A DNA stretch of 64,000 nt, taken from the NCBI GenBank assembly GCA_963769605.1, contig CAVYML010000004.1, positions 124,001 to 188,000 of the forward strand, written 5' to 3'. The DNA comes from Fen-1254 sp963769605 (GTDB lineage: Bacteria; Bacteroidota; Ignavibacteria; UBA10030). Position 1 is the stretch's first letter. The number at the start of each line of letters is the position of its first letter. Made by a program: the position numbers and the translations under genes. Under the pieces are notes generated by a model. The model worked only from the letters and a program-made list of their open reading frames with translations, ran no database searches and was not told where the DNA came from. Shown piece after piece: positions 46,920-56,201 of this stretch.

Positions 46920-49475
46920 GTGTGGAATAAAACAAATTTAAATAATGAATCTATTATTTTACCAGTTTTATTTTTAATAGTTTATTCTGTCACCTTGGCT
47001 CAAAGTACGGATAATAAGGTCGGAGGTATTTGTTTCAGGGTTGATGATAATCATTTAATCTATCAATATGAACAATATATGTCGGTATTTGATAAATACG
47101 GCTATAAATCTGGATTCGCAATGAATCTTGGACTCGCTTTTTCAAATGACACCTTGCTTCAAATGATAAGAAATATGCAATTGAGGGGATATGAATTTAT
47201 GGATCATACTCCAAATCATGCTACGCAATTCTTTACGACAAATGATACTTCTCAATATAGCGGTAAAAGGGGTGTTGACCATATCGCCGGTAATAAAGTA
47301 TGTCTATCTTACGATAGCATTGATACTCTCACAAATTATGGAACAAAGAGGATAAATGGAATAGGTACTGTATCTGGGAATTATCTCATAAGCGATAGTA
47401 ATGGTTTTTTTTCATATCTTTCCCAAAATATAACTGATTATGTTGAAGTTTATTTCCCGAATCATGGTATTTTATGTCGTATAAAAAACGCGATGGCAGT
47501 ATCAAGCATAGATCCTGATACGTTAGTAATGACAAATTTTTGGGATGATACAGTTTCACTTGGTCCATGGTATAAAGAACCATTCCAGATTATTAATCTC
47601 TTTGGTGTCCATTTAACATCCGATGCAGTAAGTTTATTGGCCGCGCGCACACTTGAAATTTGCCAAGAAAAGGATTTCGATAGGCCATATACCTGGATTC
47701 AGCCTGGAGGACAAACGCCCCAACTTCTTTCTAATCAAATTATGGCTATCTATGGAAATACATTTAACTACACAGCTGCAGGGATTAATGCGTTGTCTGC
47801 TATTAAATGTTATAATGAGTTCAATCCAACATTGGATAGAAGATTTGCTATTCAAGATGGGGATTTCCGGGAAGATATTTATAATCTTGATTCGAATAAA
47901 GCTATTATAGCTGATAAGGTTGCTAAACATTATGTATTAATTGGTCAAAGTCATTTTACCACATTTAATCTTTTAGGAGGCTGGGCTGGATATCTTACTC
48001 GCGTAGATAGTCTTCTTCAATGGTGTAAAGCAAATTTTGCGCGGATACCGGTTAGAACATATCATGAATGGGCTGACATTCTATATTCAACGCCGCAAAA
48101 TCCGTATACTAATATTATGCCTCCACTTAATGTAGATCTGGATAAAAATGGCATTCCAGATGGTTATTATGATAGAGCGGGCTATACCGATGGTACATTA
48201 GATCCAACAGATGGCACGGCAGATAATGGATACTATTCTTATACAATAAATAAAAAGGGAAGTATTTGCTTTATTAATCAGTTAGCAGGGCTTGAAAAAG
48301 GCGATAATGATTTTTATATCTATACAAAAGGTAGTGAGGGAGATACTGTCCAGGTAGCCTTTTATTTTCCGGCAAATAATTATAAGTCGATTTATTTTAG
48401 GTTCCCTGCGACAAGCTCATCATGGTGTAGATACGGTGTCGCTCAATCTGTGAACGGAACAACATCTATAAATATTCCTTTAGATGTATCCTATTGCAAC
48501 ATTCAGGTTTCTTGCCTGAAGTATATAAGCGGAACAGTAAAAGTGAGCGGCTTCGTATTACGGAAAAAAATTGATGTACCTCTAAAAATTACAACATTAC
48601 CGATTACTAATATAGGTACAAACGATTATTACCAGTACAAAATCAGCGTTGCATCACAATGGTATAATGATAGTCTAACATATCAAATAAAATATGCACC
48701 TGCCTGGTTAGGCATTGATAAGAATGGAATCGTATCCGGCAGAACACCATCGCAAAATGGAAATTATTTTATAAATTGTTCTGTGAGCGATCAGCACAAT
48801 AATGTTGATACCCAGGCATTTACCTTGGTAGTGGCAAATAATAGAATATTAAATGTAAGTTCAAATGAAATATCTTTAGGATGGAGAGCATGGAAATCAG
48901 AAGTGGATACACTCATTATGCTGGTCAACAATGGATATGACACTATTTCTATTTTAAATATTAAAGCAGATTCTTTGATTTCATTATTACCATCAGCAAC
49001 AATTGTTCCACCATATAGTTCAATTAATGCAAAATTGAAAGTTCTTGCTTCATCTCTGGGAAATTTTAAAGCAAATATTTATATTTCCAGTAATGCAAAA
49101 AACTCTCCAGATACAATTCTGGTTACGGCTGTCAACGTGATTAAAACGGATTCAGGTAATTTAAATGTGGAACCGCATGAATTTGCACTATACCAAAATT
49201 ATCCTAATCCATTTAACCCTACAACAACAATCTCATTTGTACTTCCATGGACGAGCACCATCAAGATAGAAATTTACGATATTCTTGGACGCAAGGTTTG
49301 TACTCTTTTCCCTGAACAGCAAAAAGAAAAAGGAGTATATTCGATTGTTTGGTCGGGGAAAAATAATAATGGCTATCCGCTCGCAAGCGGTGTTTACTTC
49401 GCTCGACTTATTGCAAAGGCCATTTCAGGTTCTGTGAGCAAAATTATAGTAAAGAAAATGGTCATGTTGCGATAA
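46920..49475 (+). CDS. Secreted polysaccharide-deacetylase-like protein with type IX sorting domain
   Basis: 852 residues from GTG 46920, five bases after the upstream stop. A signal peptide (IILPVLFLIVYSVTLAQS) leads to a NodB-like domain with ICFRVDDNHLIYQYEQY, FMDHTPNHATQFF and RTYHEWADILY, in which the usual TFDDG is RVDDN. A calcium-type loop (VDLDKNGIPDGYYD) and an Ig-like He_PIG domain (APAWLGIDKNGIVSGRTP) follow. A C-terminal sorting domain (EFALYQNYPNPFNP, IYDILGRKVCTLF, LASGVYFARL) ends the protein, the type recognised by the FCB-group type IX system. It likely acts on the exported glycan at the cell surface. The catalytic residues differ enough that activity is uncertain. Confidence 0.85.
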   Translation: MWNKTNLNNESIILPVLFLIVYSVTLAQSTDNKVGGICFRVDDNHLIYQYEQYMSVFDKYGYKSGFAMNLGLAFSNDTLLQMIRNMQLRGYEFMDHTPNHATQFFTTNDTSQYSGKRGVDHIAGNKVCLSYDSIDTLTNYGTKRINGIGTVSGNYLISDSNGFFSYLSQNITDYVEVYFPNHGILCRIKNAMAVSSIDPDTLVMTNFWDDTVSLGPWYKEPFQIINLFGVHLTSDAVSLLAARTLEICQEKDFDRPYTWIQPGGQTPQLLSNQIMAIYGNTFNYTAAGINALSAIKCYNEFNPTLDRRFAIQDGDFREDIYNLDSNKAIIADKVAKHYVLIGQSHFTTFNLLGGWAGYLTRVDSLLQWCKANFARIPVRTYHEWADILYSTPQNPYTNIMPPLNVDLDKNGIPDGYYDRAGYTDGTLDPTDGTADNGYYSYTINKKGSICFINQLAGLEKGDNDFYIYTKGSEGDTVQVAFYFPANNYKSIYFRFPATSSSWCRYGVAQSVNGTTSINIPLDVSYCNIQVSCLKYISGTVKVSGFVLRKKIDVPLKITTLPITNIGTNDYYQYKISVASQWYNDSLTYQIKYAPAWLGIDKNGIVSGRTPSQNGNYFINCSVSDQHNNVDTQAFTLVVANNRILNVSSNEISLGWRAWKSEVDTLIMLVNNGYDTISILNIKADSLISLLPSATIVPPYSSINAKLKVLASSLGNFKANIYISSNAKNSPDTILVTAVNVIKTDSGNLNVEPHEFALYQNYPNPFNPTTTISFVLPWTSTIKIEIYDILGRKVCTLFPEQQKEKGVYSIVWSGKNNNGYPLASGVYFARLIAKAISGSVSKIIVKKMVMLR

Positions 49476-49571
49476 TTTAAGCCGGGATTGTCCAAAAGAT
49501 TTGTTTGCCTCCATGTATTCTTGCTTGCCGATAAAAGTGCTATAACCCAAACAGTATTATGAAATAACAGT

Positions 49572-49594
49572 AAAAAGGGTTGTCTTGCCTTTTT
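49572..49594 (+). terminator. Weak hairpin after the secreted protein gene
   Basis: AAAAAGG (49572-49578) pairs with CCTTTTT (49588-49594) around a 9-base loop, ending in T. The stem is short and AT-rich, so this is a low-confidence terminator. Confidence 0.35.
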
Positions 49595-49711
49595 AGCTCC
49601 CTCTATTGGAAAACGTACTAAAGTTTTCTTATATTTTAACATTAAAATCATTGAATGAACGTACATTCTTTAATCTATACGTTTATTATCGAAGACAGAA
49701 GGTCAAACCTT

Positions 49712-50863
49712 ATGAAAATTCCCTTCCTCGATCTTAGAATTCAGTATGAATCAATTAAAGATGAAATCAATCCTGCTATTCAAAATGTTTTAGATACTAC
49801 AGCCTTCGTTCTCGGTAAATCGGTTGAAGATTTTGAAAAAGCATTTGCAGAAGCACATAAAGTAAAACATTGCGTTGCGGTAAGCTCCGGAACAGACGGA
49901 AATCATCTGGCATTATGGGCTTTAGGCTTGCAAAAAGACGATGAGGTTATTATTCCGGCCAATACCTTCATTGCAACTGCCTGGGGCGCTACTCTTTGCG
50001 GTGCAACGCCGGTGTTTGTCGATTGCGAATCGGATAGCTATAATATCGATCCGTCGAAAGTCGAACAGGCAATTACTTCAAAAACCAAGGCAATTGTTGC
50101 GGTACATTTGTATGGTCAACCGGCGGATATCGATCCGCTGAGAGAAATTTCAACAAGGAAAAACATTCATCTTGTAGAAGATTGTGCTCAAGCACATCTT
50201 GCCGAGTATTTGACACATCCCGTCAAACCATCTTCAAATCCTAGTACATCCGGTGAATGGAAACCGGTCGGTGGCTTGGGAGAGATTGCATCGTTTAGCT
50301 TTTATCCGGGAAAAAATCTTGGTGCGTACGGTGAAGGAGGCGCTGTTACGACTAATGACGACGCGCTTGCAAAATTGGTAAAAATGCTGCGGGCTCACGG
50401 CGCAGAAGAAAAATACCTTCACCAAATATACGGGCATAATTACAGAATGGAAGGTATCCAGGGTGCGGTGCTCGGTGTAAAACTTAAGCATTTAAAAGAA
50501 TGGACTGATAAACGACGTTTAGTTGCACAGAAATATAGAGAGCTGCTTTCCAATGTTGAGCAGGTGAAACTTCCCGTTGAAAAATCGTACGCAAAACACG
50601 TCTATCATCTGTATGTGATCCAGGCCACAAAAAGAGATGAATTGCAGCGCTACCTTCAAGGACAAGGAATAAGCACGGGATTGCATTACCCGGTACCGCT
50701 GCATCTGCAGCCATGCTTTAAAGATTTAAACTATAAAAAAGGAGTTTTCCCGGCTGCGGAACAGCTTGCAGAAAACGGGTTATCTTTACCGATGTTTGCT
50801 GAATTGACGGATGACCAGGTGGCTTATGTTGCAAATGCAGTAAAAAGATTCTATCATAAATAA
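49712..50863 (+). CDS. DegT/DnrJ/EryC1/StrS aminotransferase, WbpE/FdtB-like
   Basis: About 383 residues from ATG 49712. Key parts are IPFLDLRIQYESIKDEI, SSGTDGNHLALWALGLQKDD, HLYGQPADIDPLRE, VEDCAQAHLAEY and the PLP lysine in FSFYPGKNLGAYGEGGAV. This branch makes 3-amino sugars. A Gfo/Idh oxidoreductase (52480) and a hexapeptide acetyltransferase (53489) nearby complete the oxidation, transamination and acetylation set of the WlbA/WbpB, WlbC/WbpE, WlbB/WbpD type. An unusual insert (KPSSNPSTSGEWKP) lies between the AEY and GGLGE parts. Confidence 0.87.
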   Translation: MKIPFLDLRIQYESIKDEINPAIQNVLDTTAFVLGKSVEDFEKAFAEAHKVKHCVAVSSGTDGNHLALWALGLQKDDEVIIPANTFIATAWGATLCGATPVFVDCESDSYNIDPSKVEQAITSKTKAIVAVHLYGQPADIDPLREISTRKNIHLVEDCAQAHLAEYLTHPVKPSSNPSTSGEWKPVGGLGEIASFSFYPGKNLGAYGEGGAVTTNDDALAKLVKMLRAHGAEEKYLHQIYGHNYRMEGIQGAVLGVKLKHLKEWTDKRRLVAQKYRELLSNVEQVKLPVEKSYAKHVYHLYVIQATKRDELQRYLQGQGISTGLHYPVPLHLQPCFKDLNYKKGVFPAAEQLAENGLSLPMFAELTDDQVAYVANAVKRFYHK

Positions 50864-50992
50864 AAAATCAGGTACATCGGGTTCTTTTCCTTTAAAGGAA
50901 TGGGCTAATGATTCATATTATAATCAAAGCTGCGGGATGAAGGAAAAACAAATCAATGATGTGTGGAATATTCTCCGCAAGTTTTGCTGATA

Positions 50993-52450
50993 ATGAGCAT
51001 GATACATCCTCGATATAAAATTGTTTTAGCAATTCTCGACTATTTTCTCCTCCTTTCCTCTTTTATTATAGCAATTGAATTAAAAGGGGTTGTGCACAAT
51101 ACGTCAACGCCAGGAGCGGGGTTGCAAATATTTAATTCGGATCATATCGGTACATTTATTTATTTTTTCTTTGTTTTAATAGTATTTCAAAATTATAATC
51201 TTTATAAAGTCGACATCGTACTCACTAAATCGCGGCAATTTGTACAACTGACTATTTCATTTTTTTATGCAACTATCCTGCTGGCTGTTGCATCTTTTTT
51301 CTTTAATTACCGCCTGGATCCGCATCTCAGAATAGTTTCACTCTATTTTATTTTTATCGGATTAACGATCATTGCATTTTATAGGATATTTATTTTCCGT
51401 CTTTTATTTATCTATTTTCGTAAACAGAAAGTTGTAAAAAAGAAAATCCTCATCGTAGGCGCTACTCTTGAAGCAAAAAATTTTATTATTCAATGTTTGA
51501 TTGATAACCTTTATGGATTCGAAGTTATTGGATTTGTAGATGAATCCTATAAAGTCGATGATGTTGTATTTGAAAATATTAGAAATATAGGAAGACTTCG
51601 CGATCTTCCTCATCTTGTCAAAAACAAAAAAATTGATGAAATTCTCATTACAATTACGGATGTTACTACTAAAAAATTGCTGGATATAATCGATCTTTGT
51701 AAAACAACGAAAGCGAATATTCGAGTAGCGTCGCCCATATTGGAAATTATTCATTCTAAAATTTATTCGGAAAAATATTTTGACGTTCCGTTAGCAAAAT
51801 TTTCCAATAATGGCGAAAATAGAAGCAGGCTTTTAATAAAAAGGATGATCGATGTCGTTCTTGCTTCAGTAGGAATAGTGATTTTGTTTATTCCTTTTAT
51901 CGTCATTGCGATATTTATCAAATTATCATCAGAGGGACCTGTGTTGTTTCGTCAGACGAGGATCGGGAAGAATGGAAAACCTTTTATTTTCTATAAATTC
52001 CGCTCCATGCACATGGGAAGCGAGAACGATGATAAGCGAAAAAAACACATGCAGTCGTATATTAAGCAGAACGGCAAAAAGGAATCTGCTAAAAAGCTGA
52101 CCAAAATTGTTAATGAAGAAAAAATTACAGGGATCGGTAAATTCTTAAGAAAAACAAGCATGGACGAACTTCCGCAATTCATCAATGTGCTTAAAGGGAA
52201 TATGAGCTTAGTAGGTCCCAGACCGTGTTTACAATATGAATATGAAGCATACGATGATTGGCATAAAAGAAGAATGAGCGTAACACCGGGTTGTACGGGC
52301 CTGTGGCAGGTAACTGCAAGATCAAAAACAAATTTTGAAGAAATGGTTTTACTCGATATTTATTATATAGAAAATATGTTGATTTGGCTTGATCTGCAGC
52401 TTATCTTAAAAACCTTGCCGGTTATGATTTTTCAAAAAGGCGGGAAATAA
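50993..52450 (+). CDS. Initiating sugar transferase (undecaprenyl-phosphate sugar phosphotransferase, WbaP/WcaJ-like)
   Basis: About 485 residues. Four N-terminal membrane helices, for example IVLAILDYFLLLSSFIIAI, are followed by a Rossmann-like region (KKKILIVGATLEAKNFI). The bacterial sugar transferase domain contains RMIDVVLASVGIVIL, GPVLFRQTRIGKNGKPF, FYKFRSM, TSMDELPQFINVLKGNMSLV and the terminal VTPGCTGLWQV. It loads the first sugar phosphate on the lipid carrier and so starts repeat-unit synthesis. A GTG at 50963 is also in frame. Confidence 0.9.
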   Translation: MSMIHPRYKIVLAILDYFLLLSSFIIAIELKGVVHNTSTPGAGLQIFNSDHIGTFIYFFFVLIVFQNYNLYKVDIVLTKSRQFVQLTISFFYATILLAVASFFFNYRLDPHLRIVSLYFIFIGLTIIAFYRIFIFRLLFIYFRKQKVVKKKILIVGATLEAKNFIIQCLIDNLYGFEVIGFVDESYKVDDVVFENIRNIGRLRDLPHLVKNKKIDEILITITDVTTKKLLDIIDLCKTTKANIRVASPILEIIHSKIYSEKYFDVPLAKFSNNGENRSRLLIKRMIDVVLASVGIVILFIPFIVIAIFIKLSSEGPVLFRQTRIGKNGKPFIFYKFRSMHMGSENDDKRKKHMQSYIKQNGKKESAKKLTKIVNEEKITGIGKFLRKTSMDELPQFINVLKGNMSLVGPRPCLQYEYEAYDDWHKRRMSVTPGCTGLWQVTARSKTNFEEMVLLDIYYIENMLIWLDLQLILKTLPVMIFQKGGK

Positions 52451-52479
52451 ATCACTTTAATTTTAAAGGATAAAATAAA

Positions 52480-53478
52480 ATGAAGATAGGAGTGATCGGA
52501 TTAGGATATTGGAGTCCCAATATCATAAGAAATTTCCTGCAAAATTCAGATATAGAAAAAGTAATAGTCTGCGATATAAAGAAGGAAAGGCTCGCTGCGA
52601 TAAAAATCAAGTTCCCTTCCGTCGAGGTCATGGATGATTATGACGCAATGTTGAATACGAATATCGATGCTCTTGCAATTGCAACTCCTATAGGGTCTCA
52701 TTATTCTCTTGCAAAAAAAGCGCTGGAACATGGCAAACATATTTGGGTTGAAAAACCTTTTACGAGTTCAAGCAAAGATGCGGAAGACCTTGTAGAACTT
52801 GCTGAAAAGAAGAATCTTAGAATATTTGTCGATCATACGTTCGTTTATACGGGAGCAGTAAGGAAAATAAAGGAATTGATCGAGAAGGATGAATTAGGCG
52901 AAATAACATATTTTGATTCGGTTAGAATTAATTTAGGACTCTTTCAACATGACGTTAATGTCGTCTGGGATTTGGCCCCGCATGATTTGGCAATCATGAG
53001 ATTTGTTCTATCGAATAAGAAGATAAATGCCATAGCGGCACACGGAATTGCGAATTATTATATACATGAGAACATCGCACATATTTCAATTTATCTGGAA
53101 AATAACTGCTATGCGCATTTTCATGTTAATTGGACGTCTCCTGTTAAAATAAGGCGGATGCTTATAGGCGGTCGGAAGCGGATGTTGATGTTCGATGATT
53201 TGCTGACTACGGAAAAAATAAAAGTGTACGACAGCAGCGTTCAACTCAACTCCCAGGAACAAATACATGAGGCGCTTATTCAATACAGAACAGGCGATAT
53301 GTACTCGCCAAAAGTGGGGGAAACCGAAGCCCTGTCTGCCGGAGTGAAAGAGTTCATATCTGCGATTAAAGAAAAACGCGTTCCGATGACGAGTGGGTTG
53401 GATGGTCTTGAAGTTGTAAAGATACTTGAAGCGATTGAAATATCAATTAAGAATAACGGAAAATTGATCGAGCTTTAA
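52480..53478 (+). CDS. Gfo/Idh/MocA-family oxidoreductase (WlbA/WbpB-like)
   Basis: 332 residues. The Rossmann fold reads MKIGVIGLGYWSPNIIRNF, followed by ALAIATPIGSHYSLAKKAL and HIWVEKPFTSSSKDAEDL with the catalytic EKP. The C-terminal part has DLAPHDLAIMRF. Such enzymes oxidise UDP-GlcNAcA at C3 when paired with a DegT and an acetyltransferase. It is 29 bases after the sugar transferase and 10 bases before the acetyltransferase. Confidence 0.87.
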   Translation: MKIGVIGLGYWSPNIIRNFLQNSDIEKVIVCDIKKERLAAIKIKFPSVEVMDDYDAMLNTNIDALAIATPIGSHYSLAKKALEHGKHIWVEKPFTSSSKDAEDLVELAEKKNLRIFVDHTFVYTGAVRKIKELIEKDELGEITYFDSVRINLGLFQHDVNVVWDLAPHDLAIMRFVLSNKKINAIAAHGIANYYIHENIAHISIYLENNCYAHFHVNWTSPVKIRRMLIGGRKRMLMFDDLLTTEKIKVYDSSVQLNSQEQIHEALIQYRTGDMYSPKVGETEALSAGVKEFISAIKEKRVPMTSGLDGLEVVKILEAIEISIKNNGKLIEL

Positions 53479-53488
53479 TTGGAGAAAC

Positions 53489-53956
53489 ATGGAAAAGAAA
53501 AACATTAAGAACGTAGTTTTTGGTAAAGATGTAAAAGTCTTCGATTTTGTAAATTTATACGATTGCAAAATCGACGATAACTCAAAAGTCGGAGCATTTG
53601 TCGAGATTCAGCGGAATGCAACGATAGGGAAAAATTGTAAAATATCGTCGCATAGTTTTATTTGCGAGGGCGTTCATATAGAGGATAATGTATTTGTCGG
53701 TCATAATGTGACATTTATCAATGACAAATATCCACGAGCTACAAATGAAAAAGGCGGCCTGCAGGATCAAGCAGATTGGAAAGTTGTCGAAACGGTTGTT
53801 TGCAAAGGCGCATCTATAGGATCGTCTTCAACAATCCTTTGCGGCGTGACCATAGGTGAAAATGCCATTGTTGGCGCAGGCAGCGTCGTTACAAAGAATG
53901 TTCCTGCAAACAGTATTGTGGCAGGTGTTCCGGCAAAAGTAATCAGAAAAATTTGA
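53489..53956 (+). CDS. Left-handed beta-helix N-acetyltransferase (WlbB/WbpD-like)
   Basis: 155 residues with hexapeptide repeats: NLYDCKIDDNSKVGAFVEIQ, ATIGKNCKISSH, GVHIEDNVFVGHNVTF, GASIGSSSTILCGVTIGE, NAIVGAGSVVTKNVPANS, and the closing VAGVPAKVIRKI. It would acetylate the 3-amino group of the UDP sugar made by the preceding two enzymes. GGAGAAAC precedes the ATG. Confidence 0.88.
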   Translation: MEKKNIKNVVFGKDVKVFDFVNLYDCKIDDNSKVGAFVEIQRNATIGKNCKISSHSFICEGVHIEDNVFVGHNVTFINDKYPRATNEKGGLQDQADWKVVETVVCKGASIGSSSTILCGVTIGENAIVGAGSVVTKNVPANSIVAGVPAKVIRKI

Positions 53957-53986
53957 ATGGCGAAAGGCGGATTTTAAGAATTAAAA

Positions 53987-54269
53987 TTGCAGCCGGAGGC
54001 CCATAAATGTCTTCACGCGCAAGCGTGAATCAACATGGAGGACAGGGAAGGGAAGAGAAATTGCGGATTGCGGATTTGGGATTGAAGATTTCGGATTGTG
54101 GATTGAGGAGTGAGGAGTGAGGAGAAGCATTGCGGATTGGAGATTTGGGATTGGGGAGAGAAAATTGAGGATTGCGGATTGCTGATTGCGGAATATGGAT
54201 TGAGGAGTAAAGATTTCGAATTGCGGATTGAGGATTGGAGAAAGGTGATTAGGAATCGCTAATTTTGGG
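53987..54269. repeat. Dispersed repeat B copy plus heptamer array
   Basis: Repeat B (53987-54050) reads GCAGCCGGAGGCCCATAAAT, then TTCACGCGCAAGCGTGAA, a 7-bp stem closed by a GCAA (GNRA) tetraloop, and ATGGAGGACAGGGAAGGGAA. From 54058 on, ATTGCGG/ATTTGGG/ATTGAGG heptamers run head to tail. Confidence 0.8.
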
Positions 54270-54278
54270 ATGGGTAAG

Positions 54279-54635
54279 ATGAATAGCAGGGAGTTGGAGG
54301 AACGGACGAAAATATTTTCTACCAATGTAATACAGTTGATCACTACTTTACTTAAAAGCAAAGCTGCAGATGTAATCAGTTATCAAATCTTGAAGTCGGC
54401 AACCTCTTCAGGGGCGAATTATCGAGAAGCGGCGAGGGCCGAATCAAAGGCGGATTTTGTTCATAAGATAGGCGTGGTGGAAAAAGAAACAAATGAAACT
54501 CTGTACTGGCTGGAGTTGATAAAAGAATCGTTGGTTCAAAATAATAATGTAGATAATCTCCCTCTGCTCAAAGAATGTAATGAATTGCTTGCAATATTTG
54601 TAGCTTCTGGAAAGACGGCGAAGAGGAATAGGTAA
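54279..54635 (+). CDS. Four-helix-bundle (23S IVS-type) protein
   Basis: 118 residues from ATG 54279: SRELEERTKIFSTNVIQL, SYQILKSATSSGANYREA, DFVHKIGVVEKETNETLYWL. This is the S23/IVS four-helix-bundle pattern with the GANYREA turn. It is a close paralogue of 60587-60934. The family is commonly scattered among repeats in FCB and related genomes; its role is unknown. Confidence 0.82.
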   Translation: MNSRELEERTKIFSTNVIQLITTLLKSKAADVISYQILKSATSSGANYREAARAESKADFVHKIGVVEKETNETLYWLELIKESLVQNNNVDNLPLLKECNELLAIFVASGKTAKRNR

Positions 54636-54639
54636 GAAT

Positions 54640-54770
54640 TGCGGATTGGAGAGAGGCAATTTCGGATTGCGGATTGCGAATTGCGGATTGGAGAAAAACG
54701 ATTGCGGAATGCGAATTGCGGATTAGGGAGAGGCAATTTCGGATTTCGGATTGCGGATTGGGGAGAAAGA
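54640..54770. repeat. Heptamer tandem repeats, GCGGATT/GCGAATT family
   Basis: Head-to-tail ATTGCGG, ATTGCGA and ATTTCGG units fill most of the gap up to about 54770. The rest, to 54865, is a plausible promoter region for the next module. Confidence 0.8.
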
Positions 54771-54865
54771 GTGCGTTTCAAACTCAGGGGACATGTCAGA
54801 TGATGGCGCAACCTTTCATGTTGGAATAATTGCGATATATATGAGTTGTTCGTATATTATTTATA

Positions 54866-55093
54866 ATGAAAGCTGCATGGATGATTGATGATGAATGGGT
54901 GGATTGGTACAAACTGACACCGGCTGAGCGTTGGAATGAGACCCAAAAACTCTGGTCATTCTTTTTATCTGTAGGAGGATCCTACGATTCAGAACCCGAT
55001 TCACAAAGTCCTTTCGACACTCATTTCGCACAACGTACGCGCATTGCTCATGGGCGGACAAGCATGTGTATTGTACGGCGCAGCGGAGTTTAG
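54866..55093 (+). CDS. Small partner protein of the following nucleotidyltransferase
   Basis: 75 residues: DDEWVDWYKLTPAERWNETQ, LWSFFLSVGGSYDSEPD, SPFDTHF. The LTPAER helix resembles those of the partners at 16701 and 18539. The serine/aspartate-rich SYDSEPDSQSPF part is typical of such upstream proteins. The coding region overlaps the nucleotidyltransferase by about 100 bases if that gene starts at the ATT described below. Antitoxin role inferred. Confidence 0.55.
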   Translation: MKAAWMIDDEWVDWYKLTPAERWNETQKLWSFFLSVGGSYDSEPDSQSPFDTHFAQRTRIAHGRTSMCIVRRSGV

Positions 55094-55745
55094 CCGGGAT
55101 ACCGATCTCGCAATTCTCGCTTCTGATGACAATCTCGCACTCTTGAGAACAGCTCTCCGTGAACTTCAATGCAGACGGATTGCTCTTCCTCCCTTTGAAC
55201 AACAGTACCTTCTTCGCGGACATGCAATCCACTTTCGGAGTTTTCATCCCGATGCAATGCATATGCGCTTAGATATAATGTCGGTCATGCGAGATGTCGA
55301 TCCCTTTGACCAATTGTGGGAACGCCGAAAACATCTGGGCAGTGATGAGGCAAATCTGTACAATGTGGTATCATTGCCGGATCTCGTGCAAGCAAAGAAA
55401 ACCCAGAGGGATAAAGACTGGCCTATGATCCGCAGACTTATTGAGGCAGATTATATCCGGCAAGAATATCCAACATTGGAACAAGTCAGATTTTGGCTCC
55501 TCCAATCACGTACGCCTGAAATGATCATAGAGCTTGCTCAAACTTATATTCAAGAAAGTAAATTATTGAGCAATGTTCGCAAAGTCCTTCAGTTCGCGGG
55601 GACGGAAGATAAGATCGCGATTGAAACTGAACTAAACAAGGAGGAAAAAAACGAGAGGGAGGCAGACCGCCGTTATTGGGAGCCGTTACGAAAAGAGCTT
55701 GAGGACTTCCGACATATGGATTATGCCACAGAAGAAGAGGTATAG
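54987..55745 (+). CDS. Nucleotidyltransferase-fold protein (AbiEii-like), possible ATT start
   Basis: About 253 residues. Core: ALLMGGQACVLYGAAEFSRD, TDLAIL, then LPDLVQAKKTQRDKDWPMIR with a conserved lysine and acidic region, and a long C-terminal helical part. The sequence before the first ATG (55044) still looks like family sequence (IHKVLSTLISHNVRALL), so the start is probably earlier. The frame is closed by TAG at 54972, and no ATG, GTG or TTG lies between except TTG 55038. An ATT at 54987 sits eight bases after GGAGG, so a rare ATT start is likely. Confidence 0.7.
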   Translation: MQNPIHKVLSTLISHNVRALLMGGQACVLYGAAEFSRDTDLAILASDDNLALLRTALRELQCRRIALPPFEQQYLLRGHAIHFRSFHPDAMHMRLDIMSVMRDVDPFDQLWERRKHLGSDEANLYNVVSLPDLVQAKKTQRDKDWPMIRRLIEADYIRQEYPTLEQVRFWLLQSRTPEMIIELAQTYIQESKLLSNVRKVLQFAGTEDKIAIETELNKEEKNEREADRRYWEPLRKELEDFRHMDYATEEEV

Positions 55746-56150
55746 GAAATAATGATTGCGGATTGGGGAGAGGCAATTGCGGATTTCGGATCGCGAATTG
55801 CGGATTAGGGATTTCGGATTGAGGATTGCGGATTATGGATTTGGTCGTTTAGTATCTCAGAATAAGCATCGCCATGGGCTTTTTCAATTGCTAAATTTCA
55901 ACGATCTTTAGAACATCTCCACGATGGCCCTCTATAGCCGGCGCCGACCTGCCAGACTGCTGACGCCCGACAAAATTCGCAACAGGTTGGCAGTCACGCA
56001 GGCGGGCCCATAAATGTTTTCACGCTCAAGCGTGAATCAATATAGAGAACAGGGAACGGAGAAGAAATTGCGAATTGCGGATTGTCAATTGCAATTCAGG
56101 AGTTCTTGTCCATGTCTCTTGCTTTTATTGCATAGCTGCGAAACATACCT
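55746..56150. repeat. Heptamers and repeat B copy in a gap
   Basis: ATTGCGG/ATTTCGG heptamers run from 55754 to 55840. CGGCGCCGACCTGCCAG near 55940 and CGCAGGCGGG near 55997 recall the inner hairpin of repeat A. A repeat B copy (about 56003-56065) has TTCACGCTCAAGCGTGAA with a TCAA loop. No gene was recognised in these roughly 500 bases. Confidence 0.7.
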
Positions 56151-56201
56151 CTAATCTTCCATCGCAGTCAAGAAATATTAGACAGCAGAATATGGAAACG
56201 T

